Origin: Lysinibacillus boronitolerans JCM 21713 = 10a = NBRC 103108
Lineage (GTDB): Bacteria > Bacillota > Bacilli > Bacillales_A > Planococcaceae
DNA: 64,000 nucleotides
Assembly (NCBI RefSeq): GCF_000772935.1
Contig: NZ_JPVR01000070.1
Location: 62,001-126,000, forward strand
Direction of reading: 5' to 3'
The notes beneath the pieces were generated by a model, which made no database searches, was not told the DNA's origin, and worked only from the letters and a program-made list of their open reading frames with translations. The translations under genes and the position numbers were made by a program. Shown piece after piece: positions 29,262 through 37,075 of the stretch. Numbering within the stretch: the first letter of the stretch is position 1; each line of letters starts with the position of its first letter.

Positions 29262-29460
29262 GTTTTCCTCTCCCTTCGTGTTAGATTGTATAGGGAAAAG
29301 ACAAATAAGTATAGTACTGTCACTTTTTTTATTATAACGGAAATTTCCAACAATGTATTGTGTTGTTTTACTATTTATACCTACAATTTACCATGTCTGA
29401 TAGGCATCCATATCTTTCTTTAGTACAATAAGAATATCCAAATAAAAGGAGTGAAGTTTC

Positions 29461-30285
29461 ATGACACAAAATTTGAAAAATCTAGATCTAACTGTTGAAC
29501 TAGACAAAAAAATGTATAAAAAGAAATTAAAAGTACTCCAATATGAGATGTTGAACGCACAACAATTTTTATTAAAAAACAAGATTGGCTTGATTTTGGT
29601 ATTCGAAGGAATGGATGCGGCTGGTAAAGGTGGCGCTATTAAACGATTAATCGAACGTGTCGATCCTCGCGGTTATGTTGTACATCCTATATCTGCCCCT
29701 CAAGCTCATGAATTACGCTACAATTATTTACAACGATTTTGGAGAAAATTGCCTCAGCATGGGCAAATCGCTATTTTTGATCGCTCGTGGTATGGTCGCG
29801 TATTAGTAGAACGCATCGAAGGATTTGCAACAAAGGATGAATGGTCTCGTGCTTATGAAGAAATTAATAATTTTGAGAAGATTTTAACTGCAGGAGATTA
29901 CATAATCATTAAGTTCTGGCTTCATGTATCAGATGAGGAGCAATTAAAACGCTTTAAAGAACGTGAACAAAACCCTTACAAATCTTGGAAGTTAACAGCC
30001 GAGGATTGGCGCAATCGAGATAAAACACCTCAGTATATTGAAGCAGCAAACGCGATGTTTGAAAAGACAGATAAAAAAGATGCGCCATGGATCTTAGTAG
30101 CTGGAGATGACAAAAAGTATGCCCGTGTACAGGTGCTACAAGAAACCATTGCACACATTGAACGAGAGGCTCAAAAACGTGGTCTTCATTTAACAAATGT
30201 GTTAGACAATACACAACTAGAGGATGCTGATTCCTCCAGCTTAGAAATAGTAAACGAGAAAAAGAAAGAACAAAAAACTAAATAA
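29461..30285 (+). CDS. ppk2: Polyphosphate kinase 2 family protein
   Basis: A 274-residue PPK2 enzyme. Walker A is FEGMDAAGKGGAIKRL near residue 49; Walker B and lid region is FDRSWYGRVLVERIEGF; FKEREQNPYKSWK and the DWRNRDK segment are also conserved. PPK2 enzymes move phosphate between polyphosphate and nucleotides, usually phosphorylating NMP or NDP. The length suits a single-domain PPK2; subclass cannot be told by eye. The C-terminal 25 residues are charged and low-complexity. Ribosome binding site aaaaggagtg. Confidence 0.93.
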   Translation: MTQNLKNLDLTVELDKKMYKKKLKVLQYEMLNAQQFLLKNKIGLILVFEGMDAAGKGGAIKRLIERVDPRGYVVHPISAPQAHELRYNYLQRFWRKLPQHGQIAIFDRSWYGRVLVERIEGFATKDEWSRAYEEINNFEKILTAGDYIIIKFWLHVSDEEQLKRFKEREQNPYKSWKLTAEDWRNRDKTPQYIEAANAMFEKTDKKDAPWILVAGDDKKYARVQVLQETIAHIEREAQKRGLHLTNVLDNTQLEDADSSSLEIVNEKKKEQKTK

Positions 30286-30315
30286 TTGAATTGTGCTGTT
30301 ATGACAATAAGACAT

Positions 30316-30347
30316 GAGCTGTTTTGGTTGTAGCAGCCTCTTTTTTT
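30316..30347 (+). terminator. Probable terminator after ppk2
   Basis: A short stem with one bulge (30316-30321 with 30334-30340) followed by seven T. Confidence 0.55.
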
Positions 30348-30488
30348 ACATACAATAATATAAAAATAGGGTTTGGAATGACGGATTGACCAATGTAACA
30401 AAGAGAAATGTATTGATTTTTATTGGAAGGCTAGTGTGGAGAAATGGTGCTTAAAATTTGGAATCTATTAAGAAAAAAGGGTGGGAAT

Positions 30489-31031
30489 GTGGTAACGATA
30501 AAGGGGGAAAAATGCTACATCCGCACATTCCAAGAAAAAGATGCACGAAGTTTAACGGGTCTCGTAAGCCGTAATAAATATTTTTGGTCTATATACGAGC
30601 CACTACAAAGACCTGAATACTATACAGTCGATGCTCAATACAAAAAAATCCAAGAAAGTCTCTATTTAATGGAGTCAAAGCGTGAATTTACGTTTGGTAT
30701 TTTTGAGCATGGTACAAACAATCTAATAGGGCATATTGCACTTTATGCTGTCAAACGCTTACCGTACTCGAGTGCATTTGTTGGCTATGCGATGGATGAG
30801 ATTTATGTTGGAAAGGGCATTGTCACAGAAGCTGTGAATATGGTGGTTCGATTTGCATTTGAACAAATTGGTCTACATCGTGTAGAGGCCTATGTATCAA
30901 CACAAAATAATGCCTCCATGCGTGTATTAGAGAAGGCTGGATTCCAGCAGGAGGGTCTGCTAAGAAAGCTACTGTATATCAATGGTCATTGGGTAGATCA
31001 CTATATGTATGCACGTTTAGAGGATGAATAG
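30489..31031 (+). CDS. GNAT N-acetyltransferase (RimJ/RimL type)
   Basis: A 180-residue acetyltransferase of the RimJ/RimL branch: KCYIRTFQEKDARSL at the N-terminus, GHIALYAV strand, VGYAMDEIYVGKGIVTEAV (acetyl-CoA loop, with a variant GKGI where most have GxGxG/A) and HRVEAYVSTQNNASMRVLEKAGFQQEG. It probably acetylates a protein N-terminus or small amine. The start is uncertain: GTG at 30489 has gggtggg nearby; an ATG 45 bases upstream is possible. Confidence 0.87.
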   Translation: MVTIKGEKCYIRTFQEKDARSLTGLVSRNKYFWSIYEPLQRPEYYTVDAQYKKIQESLYLMESKREFTFGIFEHGTNNLIGHIALYAVKRLPYSSAFVGYAMDEIYVGKGIVTEAVNMVVRFAFEQIGLHRVEAYVSTQNNASMRVLEKAGFQQEGLLRKLLYINGHWVDHYMYARLEDE

Positions 31032-31037
31032 AATAAT

Positions 31038-31081
31038 AAGTGCCTATCTTCCACATAGTGAGGATAGGCACTTGTTCTTTT
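31038..31081. terminator. Terminator between convergent genes
   Basis: An 11-bp stem (31038-31048 with 31063-31073), T-rich after, between the GNAT and carbonic anhydrase genes. Confidence 0.85.
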
Positions 31082-31103
31082 ATGAATGTATCAAGAAATA
31101 ATT

Positions 31104-31667
31104 TTATTGTTTATTACCATCTTCAATTAAATCTAGATGACCTGTATTTGGATCAATTATTAAACCATGAACAGGTACGTCTTTAACCATTAGTGGGTGA
31201 TTACGAATTGTATCGACACTTTTCTTAACACTTGTTGCTACATCACCGAAACCTCGTAAAAATTCTTTTAAATCAAAACCGGAATATTCCAACATTTTGA
31301 TTGTTTCTGGATCGATGCCTCGTTGTACCATTTCGCTAAGCATGGCATCAGGATCAACCGCACTCATACCACAGTCATAATGTCCAACGACATACACCTC
31401 ATCAGCTTGTAGGCCATAAACAGCAACTAATAAACTACGCATAACTGCACCGAAAGGATGGCTTACTAACGCACCAGCACTTTTCACTATTTTTACATCG
31501 CCATTACGCAAATTCATCGCTTTTGGTAAAAGCTCTACAAGACGAGTATCCATACAAGATAAAACAACAATACGTTTATCAGGATATTTCGTAGTGATGA
31601 ATGGCTCATATTTTTTTTCTTGTACAAACTCTTTGTTAAATTCTAGAATATCTTGTAACATTGTCAT
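31104..31667 (-). CDS. ytiB: Beta-class carbonic anhydrase
   Basis: A 187-residue beta-carbonic anhydrase, the same length as B. subtilis YtiB. Zinc ligands and the Asp-Arg dyad are present in VVLSCMDTRLVELLP (CxDxR) and VVGHYDCGMSAVD (HxxC). It interconverts CO2 and bicarbonate. The ATG has aagggagc upstream on the minus strand. The small membrane-protein gene further upstream on the same strand is separated from it by a terminator. Confidence 0.93.
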   Translation of the reverse strand: MTMLQDILEFNKEFVQEKKYEPFITTKYPDKRIVVLSCMDTRLVELLPKAMNLRNGDVKIVKSAGALVSHPFGAVMRSLLVAVYGLQADEVYVVGHYDCGMSAVDPDAMLSEMVQRGIDPETIKMLEYSGFDLKEFLRGFGDVATSVKKSVDTIRNHPLMVKDVPVHGLIIDPNTGHLDLIEDGNKQ

Positions 31668-31806
31668 GAATATTGCTCCCTTCCTTACAAAAAATATTGT
31701 AGAGCAAAATTTTCAATATGCAAACAATAAAGACTGTATTCAGATAATTTTTACAATAAAGAAGCAGTTTCATACGCTTTAGTAGATGAAATAACTTATA
31801 AGCTAT

Positions 31807-31842
31807 AAAAAAACAGCTACCTATAATAGTAGCTGTTTTTTA
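31807..31842 (-). terminator. Terminator after the 44-codon gene
   Basis: A 12-13-bp stem (31808-31820 with 31829-31841) with A/T runs on both sides, directly downstream of the small minus-strand gene. Confidence 0.85.
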
Positions 31843-31846
31843 CACA

Positions 31847-31981
31847 TTAAAATTTTTCGTTTGGCTTTGGATCTACAGTTACTGAAGACTTGCTATCTAA
31901 ACCAACTTGTAGGTAGTGGATGAAGAATCCCATTGAAATTAATAAAACTACTGAAAAGCCAAGAACAGTTGTAACGAACAT
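31847..31981 (-). CDS. 44-residue single-pass membrane protein
   Basis: A short gene starting at the CAT at 31979-31981 and ending at TTA 31847-31849. The product has one hydrophobic helix (VLGFSVVLLISMGFFIHYL) near its N-terminus and a polar tail ending VDPKPNEKF. A strong ribosome binding site (gagaggagctc) precedes the ATG on the minus strand, and a terminator follows 5 bases after the stop. It resembles small YtzI-like membrane proteins of bacilli in size and plan, but I cannot confirm that family. Confidence 0.7.
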   Translation of the reverse strand: MFVTTVLGFSVVLLISMGFFIHYLQVGLDSKSSVTVDPKPNEKF

Positions 31982-32121
31982 TATTAGAGCTCCTCTCTAC
32001 TTAAATGATCTACTAAAACTCCCTAAAACAATTATACAATAGGTTACTAGGAAAATCTAAGGATAATTTATGACAACCTTAACATACTTAGCCTAGAATA
32101 CTATTAGTAGGAATGGATTAT

Positions 32122-33363
32122 TTAGAATGCCCAATTTCCATCACGAAATATCGGGTCTATTTGATCATCATGTGTTATTCCGTTTATATTCATTTTATTC
32201 GAGCCAATCATAAAGTCTACATGTGTCAAGCTTTGGTTAAGACCATGCGCACTTAGTTCCTCAGAAGTCATTTCTTTGCCGCCCTCAATGCAAAATGCAT
32301 AGGCACTACCAATGGCTAAATGATTGGATGCATTTTCATCAAACAATGTATTGTAAAATAATAGGTTGGATTGTGAAATAGGTGATTTGTGTGGCACTAA
32401 TGCTATTTCACCAAGGTAATGAGCACCTTCATCCGTTTCAATAAGAGAAGCTAAAATTTCTTGGCCTTGCTCCGCCTTGACGTCAATGATTCGACCATCT
32501 TTAAATGTTAAGGTGAAATTATCTATAATATTGCCGCCATAGCTTAAAGGCTTAGTGCTTGATACATAACCATTAACACCTGTTTTTAACGGTGCTGTAA
32601 AAATTTCTTCAGTTGGCATATTGGCCATAAATGTTTGGCCTTGTGTACTTTTACTACTACCTCCTGTCCACACATGATGTGGAGGCAGTTCAATTGTTAG
32701 ATCCGTGCCTGGTGCCGTATAGTGCAGTGACTTAAATTGCTTTGCATTTAAGTAATCAGCTTTGCTATGTAATTCCTGATCATGGGCATGCCAAGCTTCA
32801 ACAGGATTTTCAACGTCTATACGTGTGGCTGCAAAGATAGCTTGCCATAATGCATCTATTTGCTGTTCTTCTGGTAGGTGAGGGAAGACCTTTGCTGCCC
32901 AAGCTTTAGAAGGAGCAGCAATGACCGACCAGCTAAATTTATCTGCTTGCAACCAATGATAATAGTTTGCAAGTGCTTGGCCAGATGCTTTTTGGAATGC
33001 CATGATTCGATCACGCTCAATACCTTTTAATAAATCTGGATTTTGTGAGCTAATGCTTAAGAAGGCAGCACCGTGTTCAGCTAACCATTCACGTTCCTGC
33101 ACTTTCCATGGTGGGAAAAAATCAAATGAGTCTTTTGGTGCTCCTTCATAGCGAGCACGTACAAGTTCATCATCGGATATATCGACAAAAACTTGTTTTG
33201 CACCATTTTTATAGGCTATTTTAGTAATTATTTGTGCGAGTTTTAGATTATCAGTCGAACAGCTTATATAAAGATACTGATCTTTTTGGATATTTACTCC
33301 TACTTTCACCGCTAACTCTGCATATTTTAGTAATTTTGTGTCAAACGATAATAACAAAATCAT
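32122..33363 (-). CDS. M29 family aminopeptidase, second copy
   Basis: A 413-residue M29 aminopeptidase, clearly paralogous to the one at 19594-20823: the same YAELAVKVGVNIQ start, WAAKVFPHLPEEQQ, LHYTAPGTDLTIEL, MPTEEIFTAP, GAHYLGEIALVP, LFDENASNHLAIG and LTHVDFMIGS blocks. Both retain the metal-site residues, so both are probably active. I chose ATG 33363 with aaggggg upstream; an in-frame start 12 bases earlier is possible. Monocistronic. Confidence 0.93.
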   Translation of the reverse strand: MILLLSFDTKLLKYAELAVKVGVNIQKDQYLYISCSTDNLKLAQIITKIAYKNGAKQVFVDISDDELVRARYEGAPKDSFDFFPPWKVQEREWLAEHGAAFLSISSQNPDLLKGIERDRIMAFQKASGQALANYYHWLQADKFSWSVIAAPSKAWAAKVFPHLPEEQQIDALWQAIFAATRIDVENPVEAWHAHDQELHSKADYLNAKQFKSLHYTAPGTDLTIELPPHHVWTGGSSKSTQGQTFMANMPTEEIFTAPLKTGVNGYVSSTKPLSYGGNIIDNFTLTFKDGRIIDVKAEQGQEILASLIETDEGAHYLGEIALVPHKSPISQSNLLFYNTLFDENASNHLAIGSAYAFCIEGGKEMTSEELSAHGLNQSLTHVDFMIGSNKMNINGITHDDQIDPIFRDGNWAF

Positions 33364-33556
33364 ATCCCCCTTCAATTTAAGACAGTTAAGTGTATTATTC
33401 TTAATTCAATATAATCAAAAATGGTCGAAATGTGAATAAAAAGCATTAATTACATCGAAAAATATATGAAATACATTTATACTAGAAATAAATATATTTA
33501 AAATATGGAAAAAAAGACGAAATAACATTAGATAGTAGAGATTTGGAGGTTCTAGA

Positions 33557-34360
33557 ATGGATAAGTCGTCGATTATAGGGTTAATACTTGCTTTAGTAGC
33601 ATTATTAACAGGGATGGTAATGAAGGGTGTAAGTTTATCTGCATTTTATAACCCTGCAGCTATCCTAATTATCATTTTTGGTACTATTTCCGCAGTAACA
33701 ATTGCCTTTCCTATGCAGGAGTTAAAGCGTGTGCCAAAGCTATTTAAAATTCTTTTTAAAGAAACAAAATTAGCAAATGATATAGAGATTATTAAAATGT
33801 TTTCACAATGGGCTGACTTAGCTCGTCGCGAAGGGCTACTAGCACTTGAAAGTAAGGCTTCAGAGATTGAAGATCCATTTTTAAAAAATGGCCTTACATT
33901 AGCAATTGATGGTCAAAATGCTGACTACATACGTGATGTCCTAACAGAAGAAGTAGAAGCGATGGAAGAACGTCATACTAGTGGAGCAGCTATTTTTACG
34001 CAAGCAGGTACATATGCACCTACTTTAGGGGTTCTTGGTGCAGTAGTAGGGTTAATCGCCGCATTGGCTGATATGAATGATATCGAAAAGCTAGGACATG
34101 CTATTTCAGCTGCCTTCATGGCTACACTACTCGGTATCTTTACAGGGTATGTTTTATGGCATCCATTTGCGAACAAGCTAAAGCGTAAATCTGCTTTAGA
34201 GGTAAAACAAAAGAGAATGATGATTGAGGGTATCCTTTCAGTATTAGAAGGGGAGGCACCACGTGTTATTGAACAGAAACTATCATCATACTTAACAATG
34301 GAAGAACGTCGTCAAATTTCTGGTGAAAGCGGGGCGGGTGGCCTTGGCAAAGAAAGCTAA
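33557..34360 (+). CDS. motA: Flagellar motor stator protein MotA
   Basis: A 267-residue four-helix membrane protein. It closely follows the B. subtilis MotA pattern: DKSSIIGLILALVALLTGM start, ARREGLLALE, the TAGTYAP-like GTYAPTLGVLGAV block and LGIFTGYVLWHPFANKLKRK. It forms the ion channel of the flagellar stator with MotB. Ribosome binding site ttggagg. A possible sigma-D promoter (TAAA at 33499, GACGAAAT at 33516) has a 13-base spacer, shorter than usual. motB overlaps its end. Confidence 0.94.
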   Translation: MDKSSIIGLILALVALLTGMVMKGVSLSAFYNPAAILIIIFGTISAVTIAFPMQELKRVPKLFKILFKETKLANDIEIIKMFSQWADLARREGLLALESKASEIEDPFLKNGLTLAIDGQNADYIRDVLTEEVEAMEERHTSGAAIFTQAGTYAPTLGVLGAVVGLIAALADMNDIEKLGHAISAAFMATLLGIFTGYVLWHPFANKLKRKSALEVKQKRMMIEGILSVLEGEAPRVIEQKLSSYLTMEERRQISGESGAGGLGKES

Positions 34361-35108
34361 GAAAAAAAAGCATGATGAACATATTGATGAGTCTTGGTTA
34401 GTGCCATACGCAGATATTTTAACTTTGCTGCTAGCCGTGTTCATTATTTTGTTTGCCTCAAGTTCAGTCGATCAAGAAAAGCTAGAAAGAATGTCGGCAG
34501 TTTTTAGTCAAGTCTTTGATGGTGGAACTAGTTTTCTAGACCAGCCTGCACCAGTGCCTACTCCGAATGCGGATAGCGACCAAACGCCACAGCAAAACTC
34601 TGCCTATTTAAAGGATCAACAGGAGTTAGCTGAAATAAAAGATAGTGTGGATAATTTTATTGCAGTCAATGAAATGGAAGATCAATTTGCCACAGAAATG
34701 ACGGATGAAGGGCTACTAGTGACTATCCGTGATAGTATTTTATTCGATCCAGGGCAGGCAATAGTTAAACCTGAGTATGTCCCTATTGCCAAAGAGCTAT
34801 CAACAATGCTGGTATCTGATCCAGCCCGAAACATTGTTATTACAGGGCATACAGATAATGTACCAGCAGGTCCGAACTTTTCATCAAATTTTGAGCTATC
34901 TGTATTGCGTGCAACGAATTTTTTAAACCTTCTTATTGAAAGTAATGACCAATTAGATCCTACGCGCTTTAGTGCAAAAGGAAACGGCGAGTATCGCGCG
35001 ATCGCACCGAATGACACAGCCGAAGGACGCGCAAAGAATCGTCGTGTAGAAGTATTAATTCAACCATTAGTTACTGAGGATGGTTCAGAAACGAAGAGTT
35101 CACAGTAA
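34344..35108 (+). CDS. motB: Flagellar motor stator protein MotB
   Basis: A 254-residue MotB. With the TTG start at 34344 the channel Asp in SWLVPYADILTLLLAVFI is D24, the same number as in B. subtilis MotB, and the N-terminus is the usual Lys-rich stretch; an upstream GTG would add seven residues. A single membrane helix is followed by a linker and an OmpA-like peptidoglycan-binding domain (ITGHTDNVP, NRRVEVLI). It anchors the stator and carries ions. It overlaps motA by 17 bases. A terminator follows. Confidence 0.94.
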   Translation: MAKKAKKKKHDEHIDESWLVPYADILTLLLAVFIILFASSSVDQEKLERMSAVFSQVFDGGTSFLDQPAPVPTPNADSDQTPQQNSAYLKDQQELAEIKDSVDNFIAVNEMEDQFATEMTDEGLLVTIRDSILFDPGQAIVKPEYVPIAKELSTMLVSDPARNIVITGHTDNVPAGPNFSSNFELSVLRATNFLNLLIESNDQLDPTRFSAKGNGEYRAIAPNDTAEGRAKNRRVEVLIQPLVTEDGSETKSSQ

Positions 35109-35111
35109 TAA

Positions 35112-35159
35112 AAAAGCTATTAGCAGCAGACAAATGTCTTTAGCTAATAGCTTTTCATT
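35112..35159. terminator. Terminator between motB and yfkK
   Basis: A 13-bp perfect stem (35112-35124 with 35143-35155), A-rich before and T-rich after, able to act for both convergent genes. Confidence 0.9.
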
Positions 35160-35163
35160 TTAC

Positions 35164-35385
35164 CTATTTACGTAAAGATCCTAATTCAGCAACAATCGCT
35201 TGCATTTCGCTTGGACTAAAAGTTTCTCTTTTCATAACCATTTCATATAGATACACTAAATCTTCATAATTTGCTTCATCGAAGTTTTCTGATTTCATCG
35301 CATCGACATTCACCATACGAAGCTTGTCCTTCATTTGATCAACCATATACACAACGTTTTCTTTAGACGGAACTGATAAATCCAT
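35164..35385 (-). CDS. yfkK: DUF1128 (YfkK-like) protein
   Basis: A 73-residue acidic helical protein matching the DUF1128/UPF0435 family (B. subtilis YfkK, 71 residues): [15 protein letters not shown] and [22 protein letters not shown]. Function unknown. It lies beside yfkI- and yfkH-like genes, as in B. subtilis, and is divergent from them. Confidence 0.85.
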   Translation of the reverse strand: MDLSVPSKENVVYMVDQMKDKLRMVNVDAMKSENFDEANYEDLVYLYEMVMKRETFSPSEMQAIVAELGSLRK

Positions 35386-35562
35386 TTTTTACCCTACCTT
35401 TCGTAATCCTCGCACATATCATTTCATTGAATAAAAAAAATGTCAACTCCGTATTTGGGCATTGCTTTAAAAATAGACTGTTATTGGGTAGAATAAGTGC
35501 AGAAGACTGTTTATTTATGAAATAATAGGGAATATCCAACTATACAAGCAGGGGGTTTTAAT

Positions 35563-35889
35563 ATGGGTCAAAGTAAATTATTAGCATCTATTGTAGCAGG
35601 AGCAGCAGTAGGAGCAGCATTAAGTATGTTAGATCGCGCTACACGTGAAAAAACAATTGCCTCAACAAAAAAGATGAAGGAAGCCATCTCATACTATGCA
35701 GCAAATCGAGAAGAATTGCAGGTTTTGGTTGAGGAAAAAGTACTCGCGGCAAAGGTGCTTTGTGAAAGCGTGTCAGATAATGTCAACACAATTGCTGAAA
35801 AGGTGGATGAATTTAAGGATTTACCTTCCACGATACAGGGAATGATTGAAGATACGAAAACAGCCTTTACGTTACCTCATAAGGAGTGA
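35563..35889 (+). CDS. YtxH/YfkI-like small protein
   Basis: A 108-residue protein with an N-terminal Gly/Ala-rich hydrophobic segment (LLASIVAGAAVGAALSML) followed by a charged, probably coiled-coil region, the plan of YtxH-type envelope proteins. Its place directly before the YihY-family gene (22 bases) corresponds to yfkI in B. subtilis. Ribosome binding site gcaggggg. The function is not known. Confidence 0.7.
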   Translation: MGQSKLLASIVAGAAVGAALSMLDRATREKTIASTKKMKEAISYYAANREELQVLVEEKVLAAKVLCESVSDNVNTIAEKVDEFKDLPSTIQGMIEDTKTAFTLPHKE

Positions 35890-35911
35890 AGGGCGTTTTA
35901 GGAGGAATTGT

Positions 35912-36829
35912 ATGGAAAAGAAAAAAGCAACATTGCATAATACTTTTGGATTTGTAAAAACGTTTGTCTCTCCAGATGAGGGAGCGATTGATATTATGAC
36001 ATCCAAGGGCTTTATCCAAGATTTAATAGGTCGACTCAAGCGAGTTGAAATATCTGCGCTTGCTGCACAATTGGCTTATTTCTTTTTACTATCGTTCTTC
36101 CCCTTACTTATTTTCTTGGTAACACTACTACCATATCTTAACTTGCAAACAACTCAGGTCTATTCATTTTTAGTGAATATATTACCAGATGAAGTGTATA
36201 AGCTTATTGAAAATACACTGAATGAGATTTTAACAAATCGAAACAGTAGTTTACTTTCCATTGGGGTTTTAGGTACAATTTGGTCTGCATCTAAAGGCAT
36301 TAATGCACTAATTCGTGCCTTAAATAAAGCCTATGATACAGAAGGGAGAGCAGGTATATTAGATAGGGGCTTATCACTAGTTTTTACAATCGCCCTCGTT
36401 ATTGTTATTGCCGTTGCTCTCTTATTGCCAGTCTTTGGTCAGCAAATTGGCCATTTCCTCTTCTCAATCGTCGGAATAGAGGAGCAGTTTGAATCAGTTT
36501 GGCATAGATTAAGATGGTCAATACCGCCATTATTGATTTTTATCGTATTAATGGGCATCTACTGGTTTGTGCCAAATACAAGTCCACGTTTGAAAATAAT
36601 GGGCGTATGGCCAGGGGCGCTATTTGCCACACTTGCTTGGTTAGCAGTCACATATGGTTTCTCTTTTTATATTAATAATTTTGCAAATTATTCTGCTACA
36701 TATGGTAGTATTGGTGGCGTCATTATTTTAATGCTCTGGCTATACTTTACGGGAATCATTTTAATCTTTGGTGGCGTATTAAACGCTACAATGCAGAAAA
36801 GAGCGCTTCAAAAGGAAATTCGTCGATAA
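35912..36829 (+). CDS. yfkH: YihY/BrkB family inner membrane protein (YfkH-like)
   Basis: A 305-residue integral membrane protein of the YihY/BrkB (UPF0761) family with about six helices. Signature parts: LAAQLAYFFLLSFFPLLIFL, SASKGINALIRALNKAYD, WFVPNTSPRLKIMGVWPGAL and YGSIGGVIILMLWLYFTG. Its role is uncertain; it is often annotated as a putative transporter or virulence-factor-like protein. ATG 35912 follows an aggagg ribosome binding site; a longer reading frame runs upstream into the preceding gene. Confidence 0.88.
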   Translation: MEKKKATLHNTFGFVKTFVSPDEGAIDIMTSKGFIQDLIGRLKRVEISALAAQLAYFFLLSFFPLLIFLVTLLPYLNLQTTQVYSFLVNILPDEVYKLIENTLNEILTNRNSSLLSIGVLGTIWSASKGINALIRALNKAYDTEGRAGILDRGLSLVFTIALVIVIAVALLLPVFGQQIGHFLFSIVGIEEQFESVWHRLRWSIPPLLIFIVLMGIYWFVPNTSPRLKIMGVWPGALFATLAWLAVTYGFSFYINNFANYSATYGSIGGVIILMLWLYFTGIILIFGGVLNATMQKRALQKEIRR

Positions 36830-36851
36830 GGAAATAATAAGCTTTTGCAAA

Positions 36852-36890
36852 AGCCTCGCTATACTCATAATGAGTAGCGAGGCTATTTTA
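36852..36890 (+). terminator. Terminator after the yfkH-like gene
   Basis: A 10-bp stem (36852-36861 with 36875-36884) followed by ATTTTA. Confidence 0.8.
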
Positions 36891-36911
36891 TCTTGATTCA
36901 GCTGAAAACGT

Positions 36912-37067
36912 CCACCTCTATAAGTGGTGAGGTAAATGCACCAATTGTTCAATGGGTGTCCAGAAAACGCCTGAAACAAGATAAAAGCCCCAGCGGATGT
37001 CACAGATTTTGAAGAGGAGCTTTCAAGCAAGCTTGAAAACAATCTGGACGTAATTACGCTGAGGCTT
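36912..37067. repeat. Structured palindromic intergenic element
   Basis: Three dyads lie in tandem. CCAC/GTGG is at 36912-36926. CACC-A-ATTG pairs with CAAT-G-GGTG at 36939-36958. A large nested hairpin has outer arms 36985-36995 and 37057-37067 (11 bp, one mismatch), middle arms AGATT/AATCT and an inner TTTCAAG/CTTGAAA at 37021-37038. Read on the minus strand, the large hairpin ends in GGGGCTTTTAT just after the ATPase gene, so it may also terminate it. No coding frame is convincing here. Confidence 0.6.
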
Positions 37068-37075
37068 GATTGATG

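Noticed and set aside
33499-33523. Sigma-D promoter before motA
   Set aside because: TAAA and GACGAAAT are present, but the spacer is 13 bases and two positions are wrong; kept only as a remark under motA.
34682-35017. 111-codon minus-strand frame inside motB
   Set aside because: It is antisense to a well-conserved gene and has no independent signal.
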